DNA from: Devosia sp.
Lineage (GTDB): Bacteria > Pseudomonadota > Alphaproteobacteria > Rhizobiales > Devosiaceae
Reading direction: 5' to 3'
DNA length: 64,000 nt
Assembly (NCBI GenBank): GCA_028290665.1
Contig: JAQGJK010000008.1
Location: 54,324 to 118,323, forward strand
Below the pieces are notes generated by a model. That model saw only the letters and a list, made by a program, of their open reading frames with translations, was not told where the DNA came from and did not search any database. The first letter of the stretch is position 1. Each line of letters begins with the position of its first letter. Both the position numbers and the translations under genes were made by a program. This document shows, piece after piece, positions 27,816 through 36,885 of this stretch.

Positions 27816-27890
27816 AGAGTCCTCACCCAAGATTTGCTACGCGCCAAAGCGCTAGCGACGCCTCTCTCCCCCACGGGGGAGGAACGATGG
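27816..27890. repeat. Probable intergenic repeat/hairpin element downstream of phrB
   Basis: A compact run of small inverted repeats just after the photolyase stop, including GCGC-rich arms near 27840-27852 and a clean hairpin CTCCCC-CACG-GGGGAG at 27866-27881. It looks like the GC-rich intergenic elements common in these genomes, and may end phrB transcription, though no T-run follows. Only one clear copy was seen. Confidence 0.35.
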
Positions 27891-28073
27891 TCAATCAATT
27901 GAGTTTGGGCGCAACGCTGCTGCGGAACAGGGTTGTGCGAATTTGCCGCGTGACGCGGTTTTGTTGCGGGGTTTACCGCTGCAGCGAATTGTCGTGCCGG
28001 GGCGATGGCTTGGCGCTTGTTTGGGGACGGGCCGGTGCCTACCATTGGCGGACGAATATCGAAGAAGACCGGC

Positions 28074-29126
28074 ATGACCAAATACCGTGATATCGCTTCC
28101 GCCATCGGCAACACGCCGCTCATCCGGCTTAACCGTGTGTCCGAGCTGACGGGCTGCGAGATCTGGGGCAAGGCGGAGTTTCTCAACCCCGGGCAGTCGG
28201 TGAAAGACCGCGCGGCGCTGTATATCATCGAGGATGCGGTACATCGGGGGGTGCTGCGGCCGGGGGGGACAATCGTCGAGGGTACGGCGGGAAACACCGG
28301 CATCGGGCTGACGCTGGTGGCCAATGCGATGGGCTTCAAATCGGTGATCATCATTCCCGATACCCAGAGCCAGGAAAAGAAGGACGCCCTCCGGCTGTAT
28401 GGCGCCGAGTTGCTGGAAGTGCCGGCCAAGCCGTACAAGCATCCCAATAATTACATCCGGATTTCGGGACGCATCGCCGAAAAGCTCAGCACGGAACTGC
28501 CCGAAGGGGCGGTGTGGGCGAACCAGTTCGACAACATCGCCAACCGGCAGGCGCATATCGAGGGCACCGGGCCGGAGATTTTTGCGGACACCGACGGCAA
28601 GGTGGATGGGTTCATCTGTGCAGTCGGTACGGGCGGGACGCTCGCCGGGGTGGCGATGGCGCTGAAGGCCCGCAATCCCAATATCCGCATCGGCCTAGCC
28701 GACCCGGAGGGTGCGGCGCTGTATAGTTATTTCACCACCGGAGAGCTCAAATCCTCGGGGAATTCAATTACCGAGGGGATCGGCCAAGGACGGATCACCG
28801 CCAATCTCGAGGGTTTGCAGGTCGACTACGCCTATCAGATCACTGACGGCGAGGCCCTGCCCTATGTGTTCGACCTGCTCGCCGATGAAGGGCTATGCCT
28901 TGGCGGTTCGAGTGCCATCAACATTGCGGGTGCGGTCCGGCTGGCGCGGGAATTGGGGCCGGGCAAGACCATCGTGACCATCCTGTGCGACTACGGCAAT
29001 CGCTACCAGTCCAAGCTGTTCAACCCTGGGTTTCTCAACGCCAAGGGGCTGCCGGCGCCCGAGTGGCTGGAACGCGATCCGAGCCTTGATGTACGCGGCT
29101 TCTTCGAGCCCGATCCCGCCTTATGA
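28074..29126 (+). CDS. cysK: Cysteine synthase A
   Basis: 350-residue PLP enzyme of the O-acetylserine sulfhydrylase family. The Schiff-base lysine is K44 in LNPGQSVKDRAALYIIEDA, with the phosphate-binding EGTAGNTGIGL and the later GTGGTLAGVA loop. The protein is some 25 residues longer than E. coli CysK and ends in a tail after YGNRYQSKLFNPGFL, a form common in alphaproteobacteria. ATG 28074 starts the usual TKYRDIASAIGNTPLIRLN region. The stop overlaps the next start (ATGA), so it is coupled to cls. The nearby sulfate-activation genes fit a role in sulfur assimilation. Confidence 0.93.
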   Translation: MTKYRDIASAIGNTPLIRLNRVSELTGCEIWGKAEFLNPGQSVKDRAALYIIEDAVHRGVLRPGGTIVEGTAGNTGIGLTLVANAMGFKSVIIIPDTQSQEKKDALRLYGAELLEVPAKPYKHPNNYIRISGRIAEKLSTELPEGAVWANQFDNIANRQAHIEGTGPEIFADTDGKVDGFICAVGTGGTLAGVAMALKARNPNIRIGLADPEGAALYSYFTTGELKSSGNSITEGIGQGRITANLEGLQVDYAYQITDGEALPYVFDLLADEGLCLGGSSAINIAGAVRLARELGPGKTIVTILCDYGNRYQSKLFNPGFLNAKGLPAPEWLERDPSLDVRGFFEPDPAL

Positions 29127-30577
29127 TCCTGCACCTGTTCGGCTGGCTCGAGTCGCTCGTCCCCGACCAGACGCTGCTCGGCTGGTTCATTTTCCTCAAT
29201 TTCCTGCTGGCGCTCGGGTGCGCGGTGCGGGAAATCTTCAATTCGCGCACTTCACAGGGCTCGATTGCCTGGCTGCTGTCGCTGCTGCTACTGCCATTCC
29301 CGACGACGGTGCTGTACCTAGTGTTCGGGTTAAAGCTGTTCGACGATTATTCGGCGATCCAGCGCATCGACCAACGCGATGCGCGGCAGTTGCGTCGTGC
29401 CGAAATGAGCCTGCTCGACAACCCGGAAAGCGACAATTGGCCGGTGCTGGCGCGGGTATCGCAAATTCCGTTCATCGCCGGTAACGCGACAGAACTGCTG
29501 ATCGACGGGCAAGCTACGTTTGACTCGATTTTCGCAGGCATCGACCGGGCGCAGCATTCGATTTTCGTCCAGTTCTACATCTTTCGGGACGACGAACTGG
29601 GCAAGGCGCTTGCAGCACGCCTGATCGCTCGCGCCGAGGCGGGTGTGGTGATCCAGCTGCTTTACGACGATGTGGGGTGCTTCACCCTTAACAAGCAGTA
29701 TTTTCGGCGATTGCGAGCGGCGGGAATCAAAGTCAGCTCGTTCAACCATCGGCACCGCATCCTGCGCGTCTTCGGGCCAACCCGGATCAACTACCGTTGT
29801 CATCGCAAGATCGTGGTGGTCGACGGCCAGGAAGCCTGGGTCGGCGGTCTTAATGTCGGCGACGAGTATATGGGCCGCAGCAAGCGTTTCGGGCATTGGC
29901 GGGACACGCATGTCCACCTCAACGGTCCGGCGGCGCTGGCGTGCACGCTGTCATTCTGTGAGGACTGGCAGTGGGCGACGGGGGAGGAATTGCAACCGTT
30001 CATCCCCGAAATGATCGAAGCTCCCGGGACCGAATCGGTGCTGGTGATGCCGACGGGGCCGGCGGATGTGCTCGAAGATTGCGCCATCGCCTTCACCGAC
30101 GTGATCTCACGGGCTCGCAAGCGGCTGTGGATCGTCAGTCCCTACTTTGTGCCGGACGCAGAAATCCAGATCGCGCTGTATGCCGCGGCGATGCGGGGCG
30201 TCGATGTGCGGTTGCTGATCCCGGCCAAGCCCGATCATATCGTCGTCTGGCTCGCCAGCATCGCGCATGCCAGTTCGATGATCGATCATGGCGTGGCGGT
30301 GTTCCGCTATACGGCGGGGTTCCTCCACCAGAAGATCATCCTCGTCGACGACGAGGTCGCCGGGGTCGGAACGGTCAACTTCGACAATCGGTCGTTCCGG
30401 ATCAATTTCGAGGTGACGCTGTGGTTTACCGGGATCGAGATGATCAAGGCGGTGGAAGCCATGCTCGAGGAAGATTTCCGGTATTCGAAGCGGCTGACAC
30501 TCGACGAGCGCGAGCGACTGTCGTGGGGGATGAAGTTCCTGGGGCAGGCAGCGCGGCTGTTTTCTCCGGTGTTGTGA
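29123..30577 (+). CDS. cls: Cardiolipin synthase
   Basis: 484-residue phospholipase-D-type enzyme that condenses two phosphatidylglycerols into cardiolipin. Two N-terminal membrane segments (about 18-35 and 47-68) precede two HKD motifs: H227-x-K229-x4-D234 in CHRKIVVVDGQEAWVGG and H402-x-K404-x4-D409 in LHQKIILVDDEVAGVG. Both are complete. The C-terminal SWGMKFLGQAARLFSPVL is family-like. The start overlaps the cysK stop by four bases, and the AlaX gene follows 14 bases later, so the three probably form one transcript. Confidence 0.95.
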   Translation: MILHLFGWLESLVPDQTLLGWFIFLNFLLALGCAVREIFNSRTSQGSIAWLLSLLLLPFPTTVLYLVFGLKLFDDYSAIQRIDQRDARQLRRAEMSLLDNPESDNWPVLARVSQIPFIAGNATELLIDGQATFDSIFAGIDRAQHSIFVQFYIFRDDELGKALAARLIARAEAGVVIQLLYDDVGCFTLNKQYFRRLRAAGIKVSSFNHRHRILRVFGPTRINYRCHRKIVVVDGQEAWVGGLNVGDEYMGRSKRFGHWRDTHVHLNGPAALACTLSFCEDWQWATGEELQPFIPEMIEAPGTESVLVMPTGPADVLEDCAIAFTDVISRARKRLWIVSPYFVPDAEIQIALYAAAMRGVDVRLLIPAKPDHIVVWLASIAHASSMIDHGVAVFRYTAGFLHQKIILVDDEVAGVGTVNFDNRSFRINFEVTLWFTGIEMIKAVEAMLEEDFRYSKRLTLDERERLSWGMKFLGQAARLFSPVL

Positions 30578-30591
30578 GGGTCGAGGTTACG

Positions 30592-31305
30592 ATGACTGAA
30601 TTCCTGTTTCGCGCCGATGCGTATCTCGCCTCGACCCCGGCCACGGTGACGGCGGTCAACGCCGAGGGCGGCATCGGGCTCGATCGGACGAACTTCTACG
30701 CGACGTCGGGAGGGCAGCCGGGTGATACCGGGCGGCTGGTGCGGGCGGATGGATCGGCCATTGTCATCGCGGCCACCGTGCACCCGGATGGCGACAAGAC
30801 GGCGATCGTGCATGTGCCGGCCGTTGGGCAAGCGGTTCTGCAAATCGGAGAGACGGTGACGGCCGAGATCGACTGGGAGCAACGCCTAAAGCTGATGCGC
30901 ATGCACACGGCGCTGCACCTGCTCAGCGTTGCCCTGCCCTACCCGGTCACCGGCGGTTCGATCGGTGCTGAAAAGGGGCGCCTCGATTTTGACATGCCGG
31001 AGGTGCCCGCAGACCTCGCTGCGATCGAGGCGCAACTCAATGCGTGGGTCGGCGCCGGGCTGCCGGTGGCCGACAGCTGGATAACCGACGCGGAGATGGC
31101 GGCCAATCCCGGGATGATCAAGACCATGAAGGTGAAGCCGCCGACCGGACAGGGCCGAGTTCGGCTGGTGAAAATCGGCGAAATCGACTTGCAGCCGTGC
31201 GGCGGTACGCATGTGCGCAACACTCGTGAGATCGGACCGTTGAAGCTAGGCAAGATTGAGAAGAAGGGCGCCATCAACCGGCGCGTCAGCCTGCTGTTCG
31301 GGTAG
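30592..31305 (+). CDS. Free-standing alanyl-tRNA editing protein (AlaX type)
   Basis: 237-residue protein homologous to the second half of alanyl-tRNA synthetase; it deacylates Ser- or Gly-tRNA-Ala. Zinc ligands are visible: H105 and H109 in MRMHTALHLL, and C203 and H207 in QPCGGTHVRNTREIG. The N-terminal beta-barrel (FYATSGGQPGDTGRLV) is the AlaRS editing-domain lead-in, so this is an AlaX-M/L form rather than the short form. The start at ATG 30592 follows GAGG in the sequence after the cls stop. A longer upstream frame only reads antiparallel or offset to cls and is not real. Confidence 0.9.
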   Translation: MTEFLFRADAYLASTPATVTAVNAEGGIGLDRTNFYATSGGQPGDTGRLVRADGSAIVIAATVHPDGDKTAIVHVPAVGQAVLQIGETVTAEIDWEQRLKLMRMHTALHLLSVALPYPVTGGSIGAEKGRLDFDMPEVPADLAAIEAQLNAWVGAGLPVADSWITDAEMAANPGMIKTMKVKPPTGQGRVRLVKIGEIDLQPCGGTHVRNTREIGPLKLGKIEKKGAINRRVSLLFG

Positions 31306-31317
31306 AGCTGTTACGCA

Positions 31318-32370
31318 TCAGCGGATGGGGGGCGCATAGAGCAGCCCGCCATTACCCCACAGGGAGTTGAGACCGCGCAGTAGTGCAGCACCGGTCTGGG
31401 GGCCGAAATTGCGGTCGTAAATTTCCGAGTAATTGCCGACGAGGCGGATGACGTCGGTCATGAAGGTTGGGGCCAGCCCGAGCGGCGTGCCGAAATCGGT
31501 CTGTAGCCCGAGGAGACGGCGGATCGCGGGGTTCCGGGCGGCTTTCATCTGTTCGACGTTGAGCGAGGTGACCCCGAGTTCCTCGGCGTCGATGATCGCG
31601 AAAATGGTCCAGCGAACGATTTCGAACCAATTCTCATCGCCATCGGCGACCACAGGACCAAGCAGTTCCTTCGAGATGCGTTCGGGCAGAATGCGGTGGA
31701 TTGCCGGCTCGTCGAGTGCACGTCGGATGGCATAGAGCCAGCGGCCGGAACCCGTCACGGCGTTGCACAGGCCGGCACGGTACGCGGCGCCGAGATCCTC
31801 GAGATCCTCGTAGGGGACCTCCTCGTAGCTGGCCTGGATTTCAAAGAAAAAATCCCGCATTCGCTGCTGCTCTTCGCTGCCGTCGATGACGCAGACGGTG
31901 ACGTTATTGAGCTCATAGGCCGAGACGAAACCCAGCGATTCCGGGACTAGAAACGCCTGACCGTCAAAGAACGTCGTGGTCACATATTGGGCATTGAATG
32001 TGGTGTCGCGCCGAACGGTCCAGGGCGCGTTACGGATGACGATGTCAATGGCGCCGGTCTGCAACTGCACGAACCGGCTGTCGCCATTCAGCGCGCGGAA
32101 CTCTACCAAATTGGGATCGCCAAAGATCGCCGCAGCGAGGGCCCGGCAGAGGTCGACGTCGAAGCCGGACCAACGGCCGTCGATGTTCTGGGAGAAAGCC
32201 GGGAGGATCCCGGTGGCGCCGCAGATCAGGTGGCCGCGATCGCGGATGCGCTCAAGCGTCTGGGCACTCGCCGGGAGGAGCGACACCAGCGAGGCGACGA
32301 TGATGAGTGCAAGGCGAAACGCCAGGTGAATCGCACTTCGACGAGACGACACGCTAGGCAACTCCACCAC
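31318..32370 (-). CDS. Amino-acid ABC transporter periplasmic binding protein, AapJ paralogue
   Basis: 350-residue solute-binding protein with an N-terminal signal segment (FRLALIIVASLVSLLPASAQ). It parallels AapJ along its length: GFDVDLCRALAAAIFGDP against AapJ GLDVDYCRALASAIFNDP, DGQAFLVPESLG against DGQGFLVRKDLG, and the same ending LWGNGGLLYAPPIR against LWKDGGLQYSPPIR. The differences are numerous, so ligand choice probably differs. It lies 60 bases after aapP on the same strand, so it extends the aap operon. The start codon is uncertain among GTG at 32370, GTG at 32367 and TTG at 32361 behind one AAGGAG. Confidence 0.85.
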   Translation of the reverse strand: MVELPSVSSRRSAIHLAFRLALIIVASLVSLLPASAQTLERIRDRGHLICGATGILPAFSQNIDGRWSGFDVDLCRALAAAIFGDPNLVEFRALNGDSRFVQLQTGAIDIVIRNAPWTVRRDTTFNAQYVTTTFFDGQAFLVPESLGFVSAYELNNVTVCVIDGSEEQQRMRDFFFEIQASYEEVPYEDLEDLGAAYRAGLCNAVTGSGRWLYAIRRALDEPAIHRILPERISKELLGPVVADGDENWFEIVRWTIFAIIDAEELGVTSLNVEQMKAARNPAIRRLLGLQTDFGTPLGLAPTFMTDVIRLVGNYSEIYDRNFGPQTGAALLRGLNSLWGNGGLLYAPPIR

Positions 32371-32430
32371 ACTCCTTCGCCGCGCATAATGCCACGGCGG
32401 AGGACCGGGTCAAGCAAGCCGCCTCTTCGT

Positions 32431-33222
32431 TCAGTGCAGAATCTGGGACAGGAACAGCTTGGTGCGTTCGTGCTGCGGGCTGGAGAAAAAGGCTTCGGGT
32501 TCGTTTTGTTCGATAATCTGACCCTGATCCATGAAGATGACGCGGTTGGCGACCTGCCGCGCGAAGCCCATTTCATGGGTCACGCAAATCATTGTCATCC
32601 CCTCCTCGGCGAGGGAAATCATCACTTCGAGCACTTCCTTGACCATTTCCGGGTCAAGCGCGGAGGTCGGCTCGTCGAACAGCATGATCTTGGGGTTCAT
32701 GCAAAGCGAGCGCGCGATGGCGACGCGTTGCTGCTGCCCACCCGAAAGCTGGCCAGGAAATTTCGCCGCCTGCTCGGGGATTTTCACGCGGTGAAGGTAT
32801 TTCATCGCGGTTTCCTCGGCCTCGGCCTTCGGAATGCCGCGCACCCAAATTGGGGCCAGTGTCAGGTTCTGCAGGATGGTGAGGTGCGGGAACAGGTTGA
32901 AGTGCTGGAACACCATGCCGACTTCGCGACGGACCTCATCGATCTTTTTCAGATCGTTGGTCAACTCTATGTCGTCGACGATGATCTTGCCCTTCTGGTG
33001 CTCCTCGAGGCGATTGATGCAGCGGATCAGCGTCGATTTGCCGGAGCCCGATGGCCCGGCGATGACGATGCGTTCCCCCTTCATGACGCGAAGGTTGATG
33101 TCCCGCAGCACGTGGAAATCCGAGTACCATTTGTGCATCGCGACGATGTCGATGGCGACCTCGCTCTTCGAAATGCGCATGTTGGTGCGATCGACGGTGT
33201 CGACAACCGGTTCAATTGACAT
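32431..33222 (-). CDS. aapP: General L-amino acid ABC transporter ATP-binding protein
   Basis: 263-residue ATPase of the polar amino-acid transporter family. Walker A is GPSGSGKS at 56-63, the ABC signature is [15 protein letters not shown], and Walker B is [15 protein letters not shown] followed by the switch His in [13 protein letters not shown]. The start at 33222 lies one base after the aapM stop and is preceded by GAGG; a longer frame running into aapM is not family-like. It energises import through AapQ/AapM. Confidence 0.96.
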   Translation of the reverse strand: MSIEPVVDTVDRTNMRISKSEVAIDIVAMHKWYSDFHVLRDINLRVMKGERIVIAGPSGSGKSTLIRCINRLEEHQKGKIIVDDIELTNDLKKIDEVRREVGMVFQHFNLFPHLTILQNLTLAPIWVRGIPKAEAEETAMKYLHRVKIPEQAAKFPGQLSGGQQQRVAIARSLCMNPKIMLFDEPTSALDPEMVKEVLEVMISLAEEGMTMICVTHEMGFARQVANRVIFMDQGQIIEQNEPEAFFSSPQHERTKLFLSQILH

Positions 33223-33223
33223 G

Positions 33224-34357
33224 TCAGTTGCCTCGTTTGTGCCCGGTGTTGAGCCGGCGTTCCATGTAGAGCGAGTAGCGCGAAAGCGAGAAGCAGAGGA
33301 TGAAGAAGATGAAGATGGCGAAGGCATAGCCGGTGATCGACTTGGTGGGCGTTGCCCAGGCCGAGTCAGAACCGGCCGACTGGATGGCATTGAGCAGATC
33401 GAAGATGCCGATGATCGAGACCAGCGACGTGTCCTTCACCAGCGAGATCAAGGTGCCGACGATGCCGGGGATGACGTATTTCAGCGCCTGGGGGAGAATG
33501 ATGAAGGCCATCGATTTCCAGTAATTGAGGCCGAGTGCCGAGGCGGCTTCATACTGGCCGCGTGGCAGGGCCTGCAGCCCGCCACGAACGACTTCGGCCA
33601 TGTAGGCGCCATAGAAGACAGTGATGCCGACGAGGGCGCGCAGAAGTTTGTCGATGGTGGTGCCCTGCGGCATGAACAGCGGCAGCATCACCGAGACCAT
33701 GAACAGCACGGTGATCAGCGGTACGGCGCGCCAGAGCTCAATGAACAGCACGCAGAAGGTCTTGATGATCGGCAACTTGGAGCGTCGACCGAGCGCCAGC
33801 AATACGCCGATGGGGAACGAGCCGACGACGCCGACGACCGCCAGCAGCAGGGTGATCATCAGGCCGCCCCAGAGTTCGGTCGGGACGCGTAGCAGCCCGA
33901 ATGAGCCGCCATTGAGCAGGATGAAGGCGAACACCGGAAAGACGAGGAAGAACAGCGCGGCGTTGAGGATCTTGTAGGGGACGCCAGTCCAGACCAGCGG
34001 GATGATCAGGGCAAGGCCGACCCAGAACACCAGATTAGGCCGCCAATATTCGGCCGGCGGATAAAAGCCGTAGGTGATGAAGCGGATGCGGTCGCCGATG
34101 AACACCCAGCAGGCGCCATCGACGTTGATGCGACAGGTATTGGCATCGCCCTGAAAGACGGCGTGGCCAATGAGGAAGTTATAGAGAATCGGCAGCAGCC
34201 AGAGCAGGAACAGGCCGACGACGACGGTCAGCAGTGTGTTGGAAAAGGAGGAGAAGAGGTTTTTCTGGATCCAGTAGATGGTGCCGGTGGTACGGCCCGG
34301 CGGCGGCAGCGGCTCCTGCGAAGCGGTTTGGACGTAGGCGTAAATCGTGTCGGCCAT
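33224..34357 (-). CDS. aapM: General L-amino acid ABC transporter permease AapM
   Basis: 377-residue inner-membrane permease of the His/Glu/Gln family. About eight membrane segments are visible, and the cytoplasmic EAA loop is [25 protein letters not shown] (start at the EAAS). Long N-terminal extra spans, as here, are characteristic of the AapM/BztC type. The start at ATG 34357, seven bases after the aapQ stop, is preferred to the ATG at 34393 inside aapQ. It partners AapQ in the membrane and AapP below it. Confidence 0.94.
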   Translation of the reverse strand: MADTIYAYVQTASQEPLPPPGRTTGTIYWIQKNLFSSFSNTLLTVVVGLFLLWLLPILYNFLIGHAVFQGDANTCRINVDGACWVFIGDRIRFITYGFYPPAEYWRPNLVFWVGLALIIPLVWTGVPYKILNAALFFLVFPVFAFILLNGGSFGLLRVPTELWGGLMITLLLAVVGVVGSFPIGVLLALGRRSKLPIIKTFCVLFIELWRAVPLITVLFMVSVMLPLFMPQGTTIDKLLRALVGITVFYGAYMAEVVRGGLQALPRGQYEAASALGLNYWKSMAFIILPQALKYVIPGIVGTLISLVKDTSLVSIIGIFDLLNAIQSAGSDSAWATPTKSITGYAFAIFIFFILCFSLSRYSLYMERRLNTGHKRGN

Positions 34358-34364
34358 CAGCGTC

Positions 34365-35558
34365 TCACCGTTCCACGAGCGCGACGCGCGCATTGTAAAT
34401 GTTCATGATCAACGAGACGATCAGCGAGAAGGTCAGGTAGACCGCCATGGTCATGCCGACGATCTCGATGGCGCGGCCGGCCTGATTGAGCGCCGTTCCC
34501 GAAAAGATCGACACCAGTTCGGGAAAGGCGATGGCGGCGCCGAGCGAGGAATTTTTGGTCAGGCTGAGATATTCGCTGGTCAGTGGCGGGATGATGACGC
34601 GCATGGCCTGCGGGATGACAACCAGACGCAGCCGATCGCCCTCGCGCAGACCGAGCGATTGCGCGGCCTCACTCTGACCGCGGCTGACCGCCTCGATACC
34701 GGAGCGAACGATCTCGCCGATGAAGGTGGCGGTGTAGATGGTAAGGCCGAAGATCAACGCCAGCAGTTCGGGGGGCAGATCGATGCCGCCCCGGAAGTTG
34801 AAGCCGGTGAGTTTGGGGACATCGAGAGCAAGATTGGCACCGGTGACAAGCCACGTCAGTGCAGGAAGCGCGATGACGATGGCAAGGACGGTTAAAAATA
34901 CTGGGAAGCGCTGGCCGGTGGCTTCGAGCCGGGTTTTGGCCCAGATCCGGACAGCGATCGACGCAAGGACAGCGATGACCAACGCCACAACGACCCAGAC
35001 GAATTTATCGTCGGGGACTGGCGACGGAATGAACACGCCGCGCTGGTTGATGAACACCATATCGCCGAGCGAATAGCTCTGCTTGACCGCGGGCATTACC
35101 TTGAGGACGGCGAAATACCAGATGAACAGTTGCAGCAGCAGGGGGATATTGCGGGTGAATTCGACGTAGATGGCTGCGACCTTGGCCACCAGCCAGTTGG
35201 GCGAGAGGCGCGCGATGCCGAGGAAAAAGCCGAGCAACGTGGCGAGCACGATGGAGATCAGCGAGACCAGCAGCGTATTGAGCAGGCCGACGAAAAAGAC
35301 GTCGAGATAGGTGGAGGTGCGACTGTAGGGGATGAGCGTGTAGGCGATATCGAAGCCGGCGGTGTTCCTCAGAAAGTCGAAACCGAGCGACTTGCCCTGG
35401 GCCGTGAGATTGGCAATGGCGTTGGCGCCGAGCCAGTACACCAGGCCACCGACGATCAGGACCAGCAGTGCTTGGTAGAAGTAGCCCCGGATCACCGGAT
35501 CGTTGAAAAACGCCGTTCGCGGCGGCGGTGCGAGCCGACCTGCAGTGTCTACAGCCAT
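34365..35558 (-). CDS. aapQ: General L-amino acid ABC transporter permease AapQ
   Basis: 397-residue permease with about eight membrane segments. It starts MAVDTAGRLAPPPRTAFFND, then FYQALLVLIVGGLVYWLGANA. The EAA loop is present in SEAAQSLGLREGDRLRLVVI. The N-terminal half includes the large periplasmic insertion typical of AapQ/BztB. It is the first gene after the aapJ terminator hairpin and is followed by aapM and aapP with spacings under ten bases. Confidence 0.95.
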   Translation of the reverse strand: MAVDTAGRLAPPPRTAFFNDPVIRGYFYQALLVLIVGGLVYWLGANAIANLTAQGKSLGFDFLRNTAGFDIAYTLIPYSRTSTYLDVFFVGLLNTLLVSLISIVLATLLGFFLGIARLSPNWLVAKVAAIYVEFTRNIPLLLQLFIWYFAVLKVMPAVKQSYSLGDMVFINQRGVFIPSPVPDDKFVWVVVALVIAVLASIAVRIWAKTRLEATGQRFPVFLTVLAIVIALPALTWLVTGANLALDVPKLTGFNFRGGIDLPPELLALIFGLTIYTATFIGEIVRSGIEAVSRGQSEAAQSLGLREGDRLRLVVIPQAMRVIIPPLTSEYLSLTKNSSLGAAIAFPELVSIFSGTALNQAGRAIEIVGMTMAVYLTFSLIVSLIMNIYNARVALVER

Positions 35559-35618
35559 GTTTGTCCCCGGTCGTCGACTGCCCAGCGCGCCCGAAGCTCA
35601 GACGCGCAACCCCGAACG

Positions 35619-35646
35619 AAAAACCCCGCCGGTTGAACCGGCGGGG
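35619..35646 (-). terminator. Rho-independent terminator between aapJ and aapQ
   Basis: Read on the - strand, a near-perfect hairpin pairs bases 35636-35646 with 35624-35634 (11 possible pairs, mostly G-C) and is followed at once by five T residues. It lies 10 bases past the aapJ stop. It probably ends most transcripts after aapJ and lets a fraction read through into aapQMP, giving binding protein in excess over permease. Confidence 0.85.
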
Positions 35647-35655
35647 CCAAGAACG

Positions 35656-36672
35656 TTAGCGGATCGGCGGGGAGTACTGCAGGCCGCCGTCTTTCCAGAG
35701 CGCGTTGATGCCGCGCGCGATACCGATCGGGCTGCCCGAGCCGACATTGCGTTCAAAGATCTCGGAGTAATTACCGACACCCTTGACGATCTGGTAGGCC
35801 CAATCCTTGGTCAGGCCCATCGGCGTGCCGAAATCGCCTTCGAGACCGAGCAGACGCTTGATCCCCGGATTGTCGGAGCCGAGCATTTCATCGACGTTGG
35901 CCTGGGTGACGCCGGATTCCTCGGCTTCGAGCAGGGCGTAGTAGGTCCAGCGGGCAACGTTGAACCACATGTCATCGCCCTGACGGACGACCACGGCGAG
36001 CGGCTCTTTCGAGATGATTTCCGGCAGCACGACGTAATCATCGGGGACCGCGAAATCGAGACGATTGCCGGCAAGGGCCGACGCATCAGTGGTGAATACG
36101 TCGCAACGGCCGTCTTCGAAGGCCTTCAGGGTTTCGTCCTGGCTGACGAAGGTCACCGGGCTGTATTCCATGCTGTTGGCCGCGAAATAATCGGCGGCGT
36201 TCAGCTCTGTGGTGGTACCGGATTCGATGCAGACGGTAGCGCCGCCGAGTTCCAGGGCCGAGGTGACACCGAGATCCTTGCGGACGAGGAAGCCCTGGCC
36301 GTCATAATAGGTGGTACCGACGAACTTGATGCCGAGCGTGGTATCGCGGGTCATGGTCCAGGTGCTGGTGCGCGACAGGACGTCGACTTCACCGGCGCTG
36401 AGGGTCTGCCAGCGATTTTCGGACGTGGTGGGGGTGAAACGAACAGCCTTGGGGTCGTTGAAGATGGCCGAGGCGAGGGCGCGGCAATAATCGACGTCGA
36501 GGCCGGACCACTCATTGTTGGCGTCCGGAACCGCGAAGCCTGGGGTACCTTCGGAAACGCCGCACTGGACGAAACCGCGCTGCTTGATGTCGGAGAGCGT
36601 ATCGGCCTGCGCGGCGGTGGCGGTGAGCCCCAGCGCAGCCGTGATGGCGAGTGTCAAAAGTTTCTTGTTCAT
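35656..36672 (-). CDS. aapJ: General L-amino acid ABC transporter periplasmic binding protein AapJ
   Basis: 338-residue solute-binding protein with a clear signal peptide (MNKKLLTLAITAALGLTATA, cleavage near AQA-DTL). Its family signature is GFAVPDANNEWSGLDVDYCR. It ends LWKDGGLQYSPPIR, as AapJ/BztA proteins do. It captures a broad range of L-amino acids in the periplasm for AapQMP. AAGGG lies upstream of ATG 36672. It is divergent from metC, as in other Hyphomicrobiales, and is separated from aapQ by a terminator hairpin. Confidence 0.96.
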   Translation of the reverse strand: MNKKLLTLAITAALGLTATAAQADTLSDIKQRGFVQCGVSEGTPGFAVPDANNEWSGLDVDYCRALASAIFNDPKAVRFTPTTSENRWQTLSAGEVDVLSRTSTWTMTRDTTLGIKFVGTTYYDGQGFLVRKDLGVTSALELGGATVCIESGTTTELNAADYFAANSMEYSPVTFVSQDETLKAFEDGRCDVFTTDASALAGNRLDFAVPDDYVVLPEIISKEPLAVVVRQGDDMWFNVARWTYYALLEAEESGVTQANVDEMLGSDNPGIKRLLGLEGDFGTPMGLTKDWAYQIVKGVGNYSEIFERNVGSGSPIGIARGINALWKDGGLQYSPPIR

Positions 36673-36885
36673 GTAGTGCCCTTTGTGCCTGACCCTGTGC
36701 GACGGTCGCTCAGCGGATTACTCTTCCGCGCCGCCTGCACGTCGCCCAATTGATTTGAGGCGATCTGTATTGCATCGAAACTGCAATTGACGGATAGGTC
36801 AAGCGGCATGGCGCGATTGGGCAGCAAAACTGACTGAATCTTGCTCAAATGCTTTATGTGACGCGATTGTGTGCAGGGTGACTAA

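Noticed and set aside
27801..28073. CRISPR-like or tandem repeat array
   Set aside because: Only short inverted repeats occur; there are no evenly spaced direct repeats here or elsewhere in the window.
36673..36885. SAM-responsive riboswitch ahead of metC
   Set aside because: I looked for a conserved SAM-II-like core in the 213-base aapJ-metC gap and saw none; the region is left as ordinary promoter DNA.
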